From contig JAPOUM010000040.1 of assembly GCA_026708645.1 (NCBI GenBank), forward strand, positions 1 through 64,000: a stretch of 64,000 nt of DNA. Reading direction: 5' to 3'. Each line of letters begins with the position of its first letter. The stretch's first letter is position 1. A program made the translations under genes and the position numbers. Below the pieces are notes generated by a model. The model made no database searches, had not been told where the DNA came from, and saw nothing but the letters and a program-made list of their open reading frames with translations. This DNA is from Acidimicrobiaceae bacterium (GTDB taxonomy: Bacteria; Actinomycetota; Acidimicrobiia; Acidimicrobiales; Aldehydirespiratoraceae). Of the stretch, positions 49,114 through 57,612 are shown one piece after another.

Positions 49114-50486
49114 CCGAACTCGACCTTTCGGCGCCTCTGAGGGTCCACGTCGTCGGCGCGGGCGGCGCCGGGATGTGCGCCATCGCGTCGGTGCTGCGAT
49201 CGATGGGCCATCAGGTGACCGGCTCCGACCTGCGCGACAGCCCCGCCACGGCGCGGCTGCAAGCCGAGGGAGTGCCGGTGGCTATAGGCCATGACCCGGC
49301 CAACATCGGCGACGCCGACCTGGTCACCGTCTCGTCCGCGATCCCCGACAGCAACAGCGAAGTCGGCGCGGCCCGCTCACGCGGCGTGCCTGTGATGCGA
49401 CGCAGCCGGATCCTTCCCGCCATAGCCGCCGGCCGTCGCTGCATCGCCATCGCCGGCACCCACGGAAAGACCACCACCAGCTCGATGCTGGCACTGATGC
49501 TGGTGGAGGCCGGCCTCGAGCCTTCCTTCATAATCGGCGGCGACGTCAACGAGATCGGCACAGGCGCAATGTGGGGCGACGGCGAGTGGCTGGTAGTGGA
49601 AGCCGACGAGAACGACCACACCTTCTTGTCGCTGCGCCCGGAGGTGGCTGTGGTGACGAGCGTCGAGCCGGACCATCTCGAGAACTATCAGGACTCGCCC
49701 GCCGCCCTGACCGACGCCTTCGAACAGTTCTTGGCTCAAGCGACACTGCGAATCGTCTGCGCCGACGATCCCGGCGCGGCCCGTCTCGGCGAGTCGCTCG
49801 GCGCCGTCAGCTACGGAACCAGCGCCGACGCCGACTACCAGATGACGAACCTGTCGCTGAAGATGCCCGGATCGCGCTTCGATCTGCACCGCAGAGGCGA
49901 GCGGCTGGGCGCGGTGACTCTGCCGATACCGGGCTTGCACAACGCTCGCAACGCCACAGCCGCGATGACCGCGGCCTTGAGCGCCGGCGCGTCCTTCGAG
50001 GACGCGGCCCGAGCTCTGGCGCGATTCGGGGGCGTGGCTCGTCGTTTCGAGTTCCGCGGCGATGCCGCCGGGATCACTTTCGTGGACGACTACGCGCATC
50101 TGCCAGGCGAAGTCGAAGCAGCGCTCGCAGCGGCTCGCACCGGCGACTGGAACCGGGTGGTGTGCGTGTTCCAGCCGCACCGTTACAGCCGGGTCGCCGC
50201 AGTGGGAGCGCATTTCGCGGATTCCTTCACCGAGGCCGATCATCTGGTGCTGACCGACATTTACCCCTCCGGCGAGGCGCCGCGTCCTGGGATCACCACC
50301 AAGATCGTGCTGGACGCGGTGCTCGACGCTCACCCGCGGACTCAGGCGGCCTGGCTGCCGCGCCTCGACGACGTCGCCGACTGGCTCACCGACCGGCTGC
50401 GAGCCGGCGACTTGTGCCTGACGCTCGGCGCGGGAGATCTCACAGTCGTCCCCGACATCGTCATAGAGCGTCTCAGCCGGCGATGA
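49110..50486 (+). CDS. murC: UDP-MurNAc:L-alanine ligase
   Basis: A 458-residue Mur ligase adding the first residue of the stem peptide. The N-terminal fold HVVGAGGAGMCAIASVL binds UDP, the ATP loop is IAGTHGKTTTS, then VVEADENDHTFL, and VEPDHLENYQ. The C-terminal domain carries VDDYAHLPGEVEAALAAAR and VFQPHRYSR. The ATG at 49110 is supported by AAGGAGG at 49093-49099 and overlaps the murG stop. Confidence 0.96.
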   Translation: MTELDLSAPLRVHVVGAGGAGMCAIASVLRSMGHQVTGSDLRDSPATARLQAEGVPVAIGHDPANIGDADLVTVSSAIPDSNSEVGAARSRGVPVMRRSRILPAIAAGRRCIAIAGTHGKTTTSSMLALMLVEAGLEPSFIIGGDVNEIGTGAMWGDGEWLVVEADENDHTFLSLRPEVAVVTSVEPDHLENYQDSPAALTDAFEQFLAQATLRIVCADDPGAARLGESLGAVSYGTSADADYQMTNLSLKMPGSRFDLHRRGERLGAVTLPIPGLHNARNATAAMTAALSAGASFEDAARALARFGGVARRFEFRGDAAGITFVDDYAHLPGEVEAALAAARTGDWNRVVCVFQPHRYSRVAAVGAHFADSFTEADHLVLTDIYPSGEAPRPGITTKIVLDAVLDAHPRTQAAWLPRLDDVADWLTDRLRAGDLCLTLGAGDLTVVPDIVIERLSRR

Positions 50487-51448
50487 CGCTCGACGGCCTG
50501 CTCGACGATCTCGACCGGCGCATCGCCGAGTCGTGCCTGGGCCCGGCGCTCAAGCGCCGTCACAGTCTGGCGTCGCACACCACCTACAGGGTCGGCGGCC
50601 CGGCGCGCCTTTATGTGACTGCGGCCGGGCTCGCAGAACTGGAGACTCTGGCTGTGATCGTGGCTGAGACTTCCCGCCGAGGGTCGGAGGTGCCGGTGCT
50701 AGTGATCGGCAAAGGCTCCAACCTGCTGGTGGCCGACCGCGGGTTCGACGGGCTCGCGGTGGCGCTGGGCCCGCATTTCGAGCATTTCGAGATCGACCGG
50801 ACCACGGTCACAGCGTCCGCGGCGGCCCTGCTGCCGGTCATCGCCCGGGCCACCGTCGAATCGGGTCTCAGCGGTTTCGAGTGGGCTGTGGGAGTGCCGG
50901 GGTCGGTCGGGGGAGCGGTGCGCATGAACGCCGGCGGCCACGGCTCAGACATGTCGAGGTCGCTGGTCGAAGCGCTGGTGGTCGATCTGCGCTCGGGCGC
51001 CACCGGCGTGCGCAGTGCCTCAGAGCTGCAGCTCGGCTACCGCTCGAGCGCCATCGCTGAACATCAAGTTGCGGTTTCAGTGAAGCTCCAGTTGAGGTTC
51101 GGGGATCGGCGTGCCGCCCGGGCCGAGCTAGCGGAGATAGTCCGCTGGCGCCGGGCCAACCAGCCCGGCGGACGCAACGCCGGCTCGGTGTTCACCAACC
51201 CCGAGCACGTCTCGGCGGGAGCGCTCATCGAGTCGGCCGGCGCCAAACGACTGCGAGTCGGCACAGCCGAAGTCTCAGCCAAGCACGCCAACTTCATCCA
51301 ATGTGACGAGGGCGGCCGCGCCGGCGACGTTGCGGCGGTCATGCGCGAAGTGCAGCGGCTGGTCAAAGAAGCCCACGGCGTGGAACTGTCGCCCGAGACC
51401 CGCCTGGTGGGCTTCGAGCCCGAGGAACTCCCGAGAACACTGACATGA
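50483..51448 (+). CDS. murB: UDP-N-acetylenolpyruvoylglucosamine reductase
   Basis: A 321-residue FAD enzyme reducing UDP-GlcNAc-enolpyruvate to UDP-MurNAc. The FAD-binding part has HTTYRVGGPAR, IGKGSNLLVADRG and GVPGSVGGAVRMNAGGHG. The C-terminal part has the catalytic Ser in RNAGSVFTNPE and GAKRLRVGTAEVSAKHANFI. It is placed between murC and ftsQ, an order seen in several Gram-positive dcw clusters. The ATG overlaps the murC stop. Confidence 0.96.
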   Translation: MTLDGLLDDLDRRIAESCLGPALKRRHSLASHTTYRVGGPARLYVTAAGLAELETLAVIVAETSRRGSEVPVLVIGKGSNLLVADRGFDGLAVALGPHFEHFEIDRTTVTASAAALLPVIARATVESGLSGFEWAVGVPGSVGGAVRMNAGGHGSDMSRSLVEALVVDLRSGATGVRSASELQLGYRSSAIAEHQVAVSVKLQLRFGDRRAARAELAEIVRWRRANQPGGRNAGSVFTNPEHVSAGALIESAGAKRLRVGTAEVSAKHANFIQCDEGGRAGDVAAVMREVQRLVKEAHGVELSPETRLVGFEPEELPRTLT

Positions 51449-52338
51449 ACGACCCGCGTCCGAGCCGTCCCGCCCGTGCTCGCGCCGCCGCCGAGCGCCG
51501 CCGCGAGCAGCCGGCACAGCGCATCGACCCGCGCATCAACAAGCGGCGCATCGCGGTGCTCCGAGCCCGGGGACGCAGGCGCCTGCGGGTCACTGCGGCA
51601 GCGCTGATCGTCGTCGCGCTGGCCGGCGCCGCGTTCTGGGCCAGCCACACCCATCTGATGGACGTGGATCGGATCGTCGTCTCCGGCGTCGAATCCGATG
51701 ATCTCGATGCTGTTCTCGCGAGTTCCGGCGTGGACGTCGGCTCTCCGATGCTCTATCTCGATGTTGACTCCACGGAGTTCGCCGTTGAGTCGCTGCCCTG
51801 GGTGCGTTCGGCGCTGGTGCGGCGCGACTGGCCGTCCACCGTCCGCATCACGGTCTGGCCGCGGGTTCCGTCCGCGGTGGTGCCCGCAGCGCACGACCGC
51901 GCCGCCGTGATCGATCCCAACGGCTACGTGATCGGCTGGGCCCCGGAGGCGCCCGACGCGGCGCAGCCGCACGCCCGGCTGCCGTATGTGTCAGTGCCCT
52001 TCGCTGGGCGCCTTGGCGACATTCACAGCGCCGCAGCCGGCCCCCTGGCAGTGGTGGCGGCCATGCCCGAGGATCTGCGCGACTGGGTCGCCGCGGTCAC
52101 TCTCGCCGGCGACCCCGGCGCCGACCGTGCGACAGCACCCGGCGGCATCGGTCTCGAACTCGTGGGAGGCGCCACCGTGGTGCTGGGCGAGCCGGTCCTG
52201 ATCGACGACAAGATCAGCGCACTGCGAGCCATGCTGGCACGAGCCGAACTGGAATGCATCACGACGATCGACGTGACCATGCCCGACATCGCAACCGTCA
52301 CGCGGCTGCCCGCCGCGAGCGCCTGCTCGAGCAGTTGA
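51445..52338 (+). CDS. ftsQ: Divisome protein FtsQ/DivIB
   Basis: A 297-residue bitopic protein. The cytoplasmic N terminus is strongly basic (about 50 residues), the helix is at about 52-68 (TAAALIVVALAGAAFW), then a POTRA domain (VDRIVVSGVESDDLDAVLAS...) with the usual LPWVRSALVRRDWPSTVRITVWPR, then the beta domain. It scaffolds FtsL and FtsI at the septum. The start overlaps murB by 4 bp. It is the last gene of the overlapping run, and ftsZ follows after its own promoter. Confidence 0.93.
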   Translation: MNDPRPSRPARARAAAERRREQPAQRIDPRINKRRIAVLRARGRRRLRVTAAALIVVALAGAAFWASHTHLMDVDRIVVSGVESDDLDAVLASSGVDVGSPMLYLDVDSTEFAVESLPWVRSALVRRDWPSTVRITVWPRVPSAVVPAAHDRAAVIDPNGYVIGWAPEAPDAAQPHARLPYVSVPFAGRLGDIHSAAAGPLAVVAAMPEDLRDWVAAVTLAGDPGADRATAPGGIGLELVGGATVVLGEPVLIDDKISALRAMLARAELECITTIDVTMPDIATVTRLPAASACSSS

Positions 52339-52380
52339 GAGCACCGTTCGGGCCGACGGCCCCGCGCGTCGGCGGCGTTG

Positions 52381-52410
52381 TTGACCCCGTATGGTCTCGG
52401 CCTCTAGTAT
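52381..52410 (+). promoter_or_regulatory. ftsZ promoter
   Basis: TTGACC (52381-52386) and TAGTAT (52405-52410) with an 18-bp spacer lie in the 108-bp gap before ftsZ. Transcription would start near 52417 and give a leader of about 30 nt containing AGGAAGG (52429-52435). It allows ftsZ expression separate from the upstream operon. Confidence 0.7.
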
Positions 52411-52446
52411 GCATTGAAGTTTCACCGCAGGAAGGTTGACGCATTC

Positions 52447-53604
52447 ATGGTTGATCCGCATAACTACCTGGCCGTCATCCGGGTCATCGGAGTCGGCGGG
52501 GGTGGCGTCAACGCCGTCAATCGCATGATCGATTCGGGTCTCAAAGGCGTGGAGTTCGTCGCCGCCAACACCGACGCCCAGTCTCTCGCCATGAGCGACG
52601 CCGACGTCAAGATCGACCTCGGCGAGAATCTGACCCGCGGCCTCGGGGCGGGCAGCAACCCCGAAGTGGGCCGTCAGGCGGCCGAGGATCATGTGGACGA
52701 GATACGTGAAGCGCTCAACGGGTCCGACATGGTCTTCATCACGGTCGGCAAGGGCGGCGGCACCGGCACCGGCGCTGCGCCCGTGGTGGCCGAAGTGGCC
52801 AAGAGTTCCGGAGCGCTGACCATCGGCGTGGTGACGCGTCCGTTCAGCTTCGAGGGGTCGCGGCGTTCGATGCAGGCCGAGGAGGGCATCATCCGACTCA
52901 AGGAGAAAGTCGACACCCTCATAGTGATCCCCAATGATCGCCTGATCGCGATATCCGACGACAAGACCACTGTTCTCAACGCCTTCCACATGGCCGACGA
53001 GGTCCTGATGCAGGGCGTCGGCGGGATCACCAGCCTGATAACCACGCCGGGTCTGATCAACACCGACTTCGCCGACGTCCGCACAGTGCTCACCGACGCC
53101 GGCAGCGCCCTGATGGGTCTGGGCGGCGCCAGCGGGGAAGGCCGTGCCGTGGCGGCGGCTCGCTCGGCCATCTCCAGTCCGTTGCTGGAGTCTTCGATAG
53201 ACCGTTGCCAGGGCATGCTGTTGAACATCTCGGGCGCCTCCAACCTGGGCCTCATGGAGGTGAACGAAGCTGCTGAAGTGGTGCGCGCCGTGGCTCACCA
53301 GGACGCCCACATCATCTTCGGGACGGTGATCGACGACGAGCTCGGCGACGAGGTGAGGGTCACCGTGATCGCTGCCGGGTTCGAGGGCGACCGCCAGAGC
53401 TACGCCGACAGCGGGAACTCGCCGCCGCCGGTGCGCCAATACCGCAGCCGCCGACAGACGCGCGTGAGCCCGACCGAAGTCACGGACATTTTCGCCACCG
53501 ACGATCAAGGCGGCGGCGGACAGGCCGACTCGGCCCCGGGCTCGCAAGAGACCGCCGGCGTGGACCTCAACGACGAGTTCGACGTCCCCGACTTCTTGAG
53601 ATGA
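52447..53604 (+). CDS. ftsZ: Cell-division GTPase FtsZ
   Basis: A 385-residue tubulin-like GTPase forming the Z ring. The GTP loop is [25 protein letters not shown] is at the N terminus, and NTDAQSL follows. The T7 catalytic loop region [15 protein letters not shown] is intact. The C-terminal peptide [13 protein letters not shown] is the binding site for SepF and other partners. ATG 52447 is preferred over an in-frame codon at 52414. ftsA is absent here; sepF, encoded 2 kb downstream, would tether the ring to the membrane. Confidence 0.98.
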   Translation: MVDPHNYLAVIRVIGVGGGGVNAVNRMIDSGLKGVEFVAANTDAQSLAMSDADVKIDLGENLTRGLGAGSNPEVGRQAAEDHVDEIREALNGSDMVFITVGKGGGTGTGAAPVVAEVAKSSGALTIGVVTRPFSFEGSRRSMQAEEGIIRLKEKVDTLIVIPNDRLIAISDDKTTVLNAFHMADEVLMQGVGGITSLITTPGLINTDFADVRTVLTDAGSALMGLGGASGEGRAVAAARSAISSPLLESSIDRCQGMLLNISGASNLGLMEVNEAAEVVRAVAHQDAHIIFGTVIDDELGDEVRVTVIAAGFEGDRQSYADSGNSPPPVRQYRSRRQTRVSPTEVTDIFATDDQGGGGQADSAPGSQETAGVDLNDEFDVPDFLR

Positions 53605-53647
53605 GGCCGCCGCAGGTCTGAGAGAGCGGTCGGTTGACGCGCGGCTG

Positions 53648-54529
53648 ATGATCGAGGAGCTGCTGCCGGCGGGCCGAAGCGCGCAGGGCGTCCACATGGT
53701 GGTGCGCGTGCGCTGCTCGGAACGCGCCGACGGCGACTTCCGCTGCGTGGCTGCGCCCGCTCCCGGCCTGGCCGGCGCCAGGCAAGACCACCCGCAACGA
53801 CAGCTGACCGAACAAAGCCGCCGCCTGCTGGCTCGACGGCGTCAAGCTCTGCTCGAGGGTCGATGGACTTGGCTCAACCAGGTTCACGGCGCCGGCGTCG
53901 TGAACGTGACGACGCCGGGCGCGGCCGCCGGTTCCACCGCTGACGGCGCGGCCACGGCTGTGCCCGGCGCGGTGCTGGCGTTGCACACCGCCGACTGTGC
54001 TCCGGTCGTGGTGGCGGTCGGCGGCGCGCTGGGCGTCGCTCATGTCGGCTGGCGAGGAGTCGTGGCGGGCGTCCTCCACGAAGTCGTGGCCGCGGTGCGC
54101 GCCCTGGCGACGCAGTCGGGCGGAGCAGACAAAGAGGAGACGGGCAGCGAAGAGACAGACGGAGACAAGACAGACAGAGAACAAGCAGACGGCGAACAAG
54201 CAGACGGCGAACAAGCAGACACAGAAAAAGCAGACACAGAAGAGATGCGGGCTCTGCTGGGCCCCGTGATCCGTCCCGCTGCTTACGAGTTCGGAGTCGA
54301 TGAACTTGCGACGGTCGCCGGCGCGGTCGGCGGCGACGTGGCTGCGGTCACCTCTTGGGGGGCGCCGGCTCTGGATTTGGCGGCCGCGGTGAAGGCGTCG
54401 CTGCGCGCCGCGGGCGTGGAGCGGATGACCGACACGGGATTGGACACAGCAGACGAGAGGTTCTTCTCGCATCGGCTCCGCGGGGAACCGGCCCGGATGG
54501 CGACGGCGGCGCGCTTGGAGCCGGCATGA
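53648..54529 (+). CDS. pgeF: PgeF-type purine nucleoside phosphorylase / peptidoglycan editing factor (laccase domain)
   Basis: A 293-residue member of the YfiH/DUF152 family. The zinc ligands are the His of LNQVHGAGV, the Cys of HTADCAPV and the His of VAHVGWRG. Members act on purine nucleosides or correct misincorporated serine in the stem peptide. Between the domain's halves (about residues 158-197) is an insertion of acidic repeats (EQADGEQADGEQAD-type) encoded by an A-rich 15-bp repeat (54150-54245), absent from typical members. Its position after ftsZ and overlap with yggS are typical of actinobacteria. Confidence 0.88.
   Translation: MIEELLPAGRSAQGVHMVVRVRCSERADGDFRCVAAPAPGLAGARQDHPQRQLTEQSRRLLARRRQALLEGRWTWLNQVHGAGVVNVTTPGAAAGSTADGAATAVPGAVLALHTADCAPVVVAVGGALGVAHVGWRGVVAGVLHEVVAAVRALATQSGGADKEETGSEETDGDKTDREQADGEQADGEQADTEKADTEEMRALLGPVIRPAAYEFGVDELATVAGAVGGDVAAVTSWGAPALDLAAAVKASLRAAGVERMTDTGLDTADERFFSHRLRGEPARMATAARLEPA
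54150..54245 (+). repeat. A-rich microsatellite inside pgeF
   Basis: Degenerate units of the type gaacaagcagacggc are repeated about six times. They encode alternating Glu/Gln-Ala-Asp-Gly residues. The local composition (A-rich, T-poor on the coding strand) is quite unlike the rest of the gene, and unit length is a multiple of three. Confidence 0.85.
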
Positions 54530-55278
54530 CCCCGGACACTGCCCCGGACGCTTGTGGCGGCGTCCGCGCCGACGCCCGGTCGGCCGCCGTCGCTGAGCGT
54601 TACGCAGCGCTGCAGGAGCGCGTCGCCCGCGCCTCGGGCTGCGCCTTCTCCGACAGCGGCGTCACCGTGGTTGCCGTCACCAAAGCCCAAGGCGCTTGGG
54701 CCATAGACGCCGCGGCCGTCTGCGGCATCGGCGACGTGGCCGAGAACTACGCCCAGGAATGCGTGTCCAAACTCGCTGAGACGACCGTCGCAAGGCGCCC
54801 GAGAACGCATTTCGTGGGCAGACTGCAACGCAACAAGATCAAACTCTTGGCAGGCCGAATCGATGTCTGGCAGACGGTCGACCGTGCCGAGCTGATAACC
54901 GAGATCAGCCGCCGCGCTCCCGGCGCCGGCATCATGATCCAAGTCAACATCTCGCAGGAGCGGTCCAAAGGGGGCTGCGTCCCCGAATCCGCCGAAGTGT
55001 TGGCCTCGCAAGCCAGAGACGCCGACCTCGACCTGCTGGGCCTGATGGGCATCGGTCCGCTGGGCTCGCCCGAGGACGCTCGCAGCGGTTTCAGGCTCTT
55101 GCGTCGGATGGTCGACGGCTTCGGTCTGGAGCACTGCTCGATGGGCATGACCGACGACCTGGAAGTCGCTGTCGCCGAGGGTGCTACGATGCTGCGGATC
55201 GGCAGAGGCATCTTCGGCGAGCGACCGCCGCGAGAAGCGCAGCGAAACCCGAGCCAATATGAATTCAAGCCCAAATAA
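54526..55278 (+). CDS. yggS: Pyridoxal-phosphate homeostasis protein (YggS/PLPBP family)
   Basis: A 250-residue alanine-racemase-fold PLP-binding protein without catalytic activity of its own, thought to buffer free PLP. The PLP lysine is in VVAVTKAQG. GDVAENYAQE, HFVGRLQRNKIK, VNISQERSKGG, LMGIGP and SMGMTDDLEVAVAEGATMLRIG (C-terminal phosphate site) match the family. ATG 54526 overlaps the pgeF stop. The last ten residues (NPSQYEFKPK) are encoded by AT-rich sequence and extend beyond the normal end, as if the original stop had been lost to a neighbouring insertion. Confidence 0.93.
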   Translation: MTPDTAPDACGGVRADARSAAVAERYAALQERVARASGCAFSDSGVTVVAVTKAQGAWAIDAAAVCGIGDVAENYAQECVSKLAETTVARRPRTHFVGRLQRNKIKLLAGRIDVWQTVDRAELITEISRRAPGAGIMIQVNISQERSKGGCVPESAEVLASQARDADLDLLGLMGIGPLGSPEDARSGFRLLRRMVDGFGLEHCSMGMTDDLEVAVAEGATMLRIGRGIFGERPPREAQRNPSQYEFKPK

Positions 55279-55340
55279 CCACAAGCTAATATAGATCAAT
55301 ATAATATATTGAAATTAAAAAATATTGAAAAGAGTCAGGT
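55271..55340. other. AT-rich island with palindrome between yggS and sepF
   Basis: About 65 bp here are over 75% A+T by eye, in striking contrast to the GC-rich flanks. CAATATA-A-TATATTG (55297-55311) is a perfect 7+1+7 palindrome, and the word tattgaaa occurs at 55308 and 55323. It lies about 100 bp upstream of sepF. It could be an UP-type promoter region, an operator, a nucleoid-protein site or foreign DNA. Confidence 0.7.
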
Positions 55341-55434
55341 GTTTCGAGCATTCGCAGGTGAGCGAGTGATGTGGATGCCGCGATGAACCCACGACAGGGC
55401 GCTAGAGTCTCTTAGTGAGGAGCTGCTGATACCG

Positions 55435-56010
55435 ATGCTTAAAAAAGCCATGATCTATCTCGGGCTCGGCCCTGACGAGCATTATGAGAGCTACGACGAC
55501 CCGATCCGCGTTCAACAGGCGCAGAGTCCGCGCCAGCCTCCGAATGTCACGGCAGGGCAGTATCCGAGCGGAGTCGGCGTGGTCCCGGGTTCGAGCATGC
55601 CAGTCGACGCGGCCCCGCTGTCTGATGACGCCTCGGTGGGTCGCACTGTGCGACCGGTGAATCTAGTCCCCGCCCTCGATGACGCCGGACGCAGCGATTT
55701 CGGCGACCAAGATGTCCGGTTGGTGCAGTCGATCCCCGCCAGAGCGCCCGCACACCCGATGAAGCCGCACGCTGTCACCCCGGCCGCATTCAACGACGCT
55801 CAAGAGATAGGGGACAGGTTCAAGTCGGGTCAGCCGGTGATCGTGAACCTGCAAGCTTTGGATCGCGACTTGCGACGCAGGCTGGTGGATTTCGCCAGCG
55901 GCCTCTGCTACGCGATCGGCGGCAAGATGGACCGTGTCGCCGACCAAGTGTATTTGCTCACCCCCGATGACGCGGATGCGTCGCGCGGCGGGCGTCGCCG
56001 ACGCCATTGA
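55435..56010 (+). CDS. sepF: Cell-division protein SepF
   Basis: A 191-residue SepF. The N-terminal amphipathic membrane-binding helix (MLKKAMIYLGLG) is followed by a long variable linker and the folded core from about residue 100 (DAQEIGDRFKSGQPVIVNLQ, RRLVDFASGLCYAIGGKMDRV, VYLLTP). It bundles FtsZ filaments via their C-terminal peptide and anchors them to the membrane, replacing FtsA, which is missing. TAGAGT (about 55411-55416) may be the -10, and GAGGAG is 12 nt before the ATG. Confidence 0.94.
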   Translation: MLKKAMIYLGLGPDEHYESYDDPIRVQQAQSPRQPPNVTAGQYPSGVGVVPGSSMPVDAAPLSDDASVGRTVRPVNLVPALDDAGRSDFGDQDVRLVQSIPARAPAHPMKPHAVTPAAFNDAQEIGDRFKSGQPVIVNLQALDRDLRRRLVDFASGLCYAIGGKMDRVADQVYLLTPDDADASRGGRRRRH

Positions 56011-56101
56011 GCAAAGCCTCGTCCTCGACCGGTCTGATCGGCTGTGTAGCGGGTGTTGCGCGGCGCGGGTCATGGTGCCATGAGCAGTGGAGACTGCCTG
56101 G

Positions 56102-56356
56102 ATGACTGAGATCATCTGCCAGCTTCTGTTTCTCTACCTGCTGGTGATTTTTGTTCGCGTGGTGTTGAGTTGGTTCCCTCTCAACCCGAACGGGTCGATG
56201 GCCACCGTCGCCGGTTTTCTTAACATGGTGACGGATCCGGTGATGAACCCGGTGAGGCGCATCCTGCCCACCGCCCGCTTCGGCGGCATGGCCTTGGACT
56301 TCTCGCCGATAATCGTGATCTTCGGAATCCAGATCCTCCGAAACATCATCTGCTGA
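56102..56356 (+). CDS. yggT: YggT-family membrane protein
   Basis: An 84-residue protein with two hydrophobic segments (residues ~3-24 and 60-82) and the family sequence VLSWFPLNPNGSMATVAGFL, TDPVMNPVRRILP, and ALDFSPIIVIFGIQIL. YggT proteins are conserved next to sepF and divIVA; the role is unclear, with links to osmotic tolerance and division. The ATG at 56102 is used; an upstream in-frame GTG (56087) is possible. Confidence 0.9.
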   Translation: MTEIICQLLFLYLLVIFVRVVLSWFPLNPNGSMATVAGFLNMVTDPVMNPVRRILPTARFGGMALDFSPIIVIFGIQILRNIIC

Positions 56357-56517
56357 CTAGCTGGCTGACAATGCTGGTTGACACCTTGGTTGACGTGCCG
56401 ATCGTCTGACGAGCCGACTTGGCAACGAGTCGAGCGTCTGAGCATCCGCCACAAGCTGAGCGTCAGGACACGCTGAGCATCCACCTGCCGAGCATGCGCC
56501 CGTGCCATGATGACGCC

Positions 56518-57612
56518 ATGAACGCACTCACTGATGTCGCGCCCGAAGTCAAGTTCCGCGAACGGATGCGCGGCTATGACCCTGTCGAAGTGGACCGTTA
56601 CGTGCATGTCGCCGGCCAGCGGGCCGCGCAAGCCGAAGAACGCATCCGCGAACTTGAGATGCTCTTGGCTCAAGCCGAGGCTCAAGCCGGCAGAGCCGAC
56701 AGCGAATCCGACATGCGCGAGACTCTGCTGCGCACGCTGGTGCTGGCTCAGCGCACCGCGGATGCGGCGATCTCCGAGGCGCAGTCCGAGGCGCAGGCGC
56801 TTATGGACTCGGCTCGCGAGCAGGCTTCCCAGACACTCTCAGAAGCCGAGACGAAAGCAAGCGAGCTGCTGCGCTCAGCCGAGGACCGTGCCGCTCGCGT
56901 GCTTTCAGAGTCAGAGTCACGGGTCACAGAGATCGATGCCAGGCTCAACACGGAGCGCAACACGCTGCGTGGATTGGCGGAGTCGTTCCAAGCTTTCGTG
57001 CAAGAGTTCGAGCAGGCGGCGAACTTCGTCGAGGACGACGGCCGAAGCTTCGGCGACGGCTCGGCGGACGCGGCCGATTTCCCGGTGACCTGGTCGGAGA
57101 GTCGCCAGTCGGCGACGGAAGCGACAAGCTCTGCCGGCACCGCCGACCCCGAAACCGAAAAAGCAGAAACCGCTCAGCCTGAAACTGCTCAGTCTGAAGC
57201 CGCTCAGGTTGAAACAGCTCAGCCTGAAGCCTCTGAGAGTTCTGGCACAGAAAGCGTCGAGCATGCCGAGAGCGCCGCATATCCCGAAAGCGTCGAAGTG
57301 GTCGAAGGCATCGAAGGGGTCGAATATGTCGGAGGCGCCGCCGAGCCGCGAACCGACCTTGAACAGGCCGGACCGCCGACCATGCCCTACGAGTTCGACA
57401 TGGACGAACTGTTCGGCGGCGGTGCCGTCAATGCCGTCCAGGAAGAACCCGAAGACGACGAGTTCATCGAACAGCTCCGTCAGGTCGTCACCAGCGATGC
57501 GCCTCAGCCCTCAGCCGACGCTGCCATAGCGGCATTCTTCGACTCTGATGACAAGGCGCGTTCAGCCGGTGGGCCGCCGGCTGGCAACGGTAAACTCGGT
57601 TATCGTGCCTGA
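56518..57612 (+). CDS. divIVA: DivIVA/Wag31-type polar growth protein
   Basis: A 364-residue coiled-coil protein. The N-terminal DivIVA lipid-binding motif is present (FRERMRGYDPVEVDRYV), then long coiled-coil helices to about residue 175 with regular Ala/Glu/Arg heptads. A disordered acidic region (about 180-300) follows, with ET-AQP-type repeats, and a short conserved-looking end (FIEQLRQVV...). Such proteins mark negatively curved membrane and direct polar wall growth in actinobacteria. The ATG at 56518 is preferred over the earlier open frame. Its last codons overlap the next gene by 8 bp. Confidence 0.85.
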   Translation: MNALTDVAPEVKFRERMRGYDPVEVDRYVHVAGQRAAQAEERIRELEMLLAQAEAQAGRADSESDMRETLLRTLVLAQRTADAAISEAQSEAQALMDSAREQASQTLSEAETKASELLRSAEDRAARVLSESESRVTEIDARLNTERNTLRGLAESFQAFVQEFEQAANFVEDDGRSFGDGSADAADFPVTWSESRQSATEATSSAGTADPETEKAETAQPETAQSEAAQVETAQPEASESSGTESVEHAESAAYPESVEVVEGIEGVEYVGGAAEPRTDLEQAGPPTMPYEFDMDELFGGGAVNAVQEEPEDDEFIEQLRQVVTSDAPQPSADAAIAAFFDSDDKARSAGGPPAGNGKLGYRA

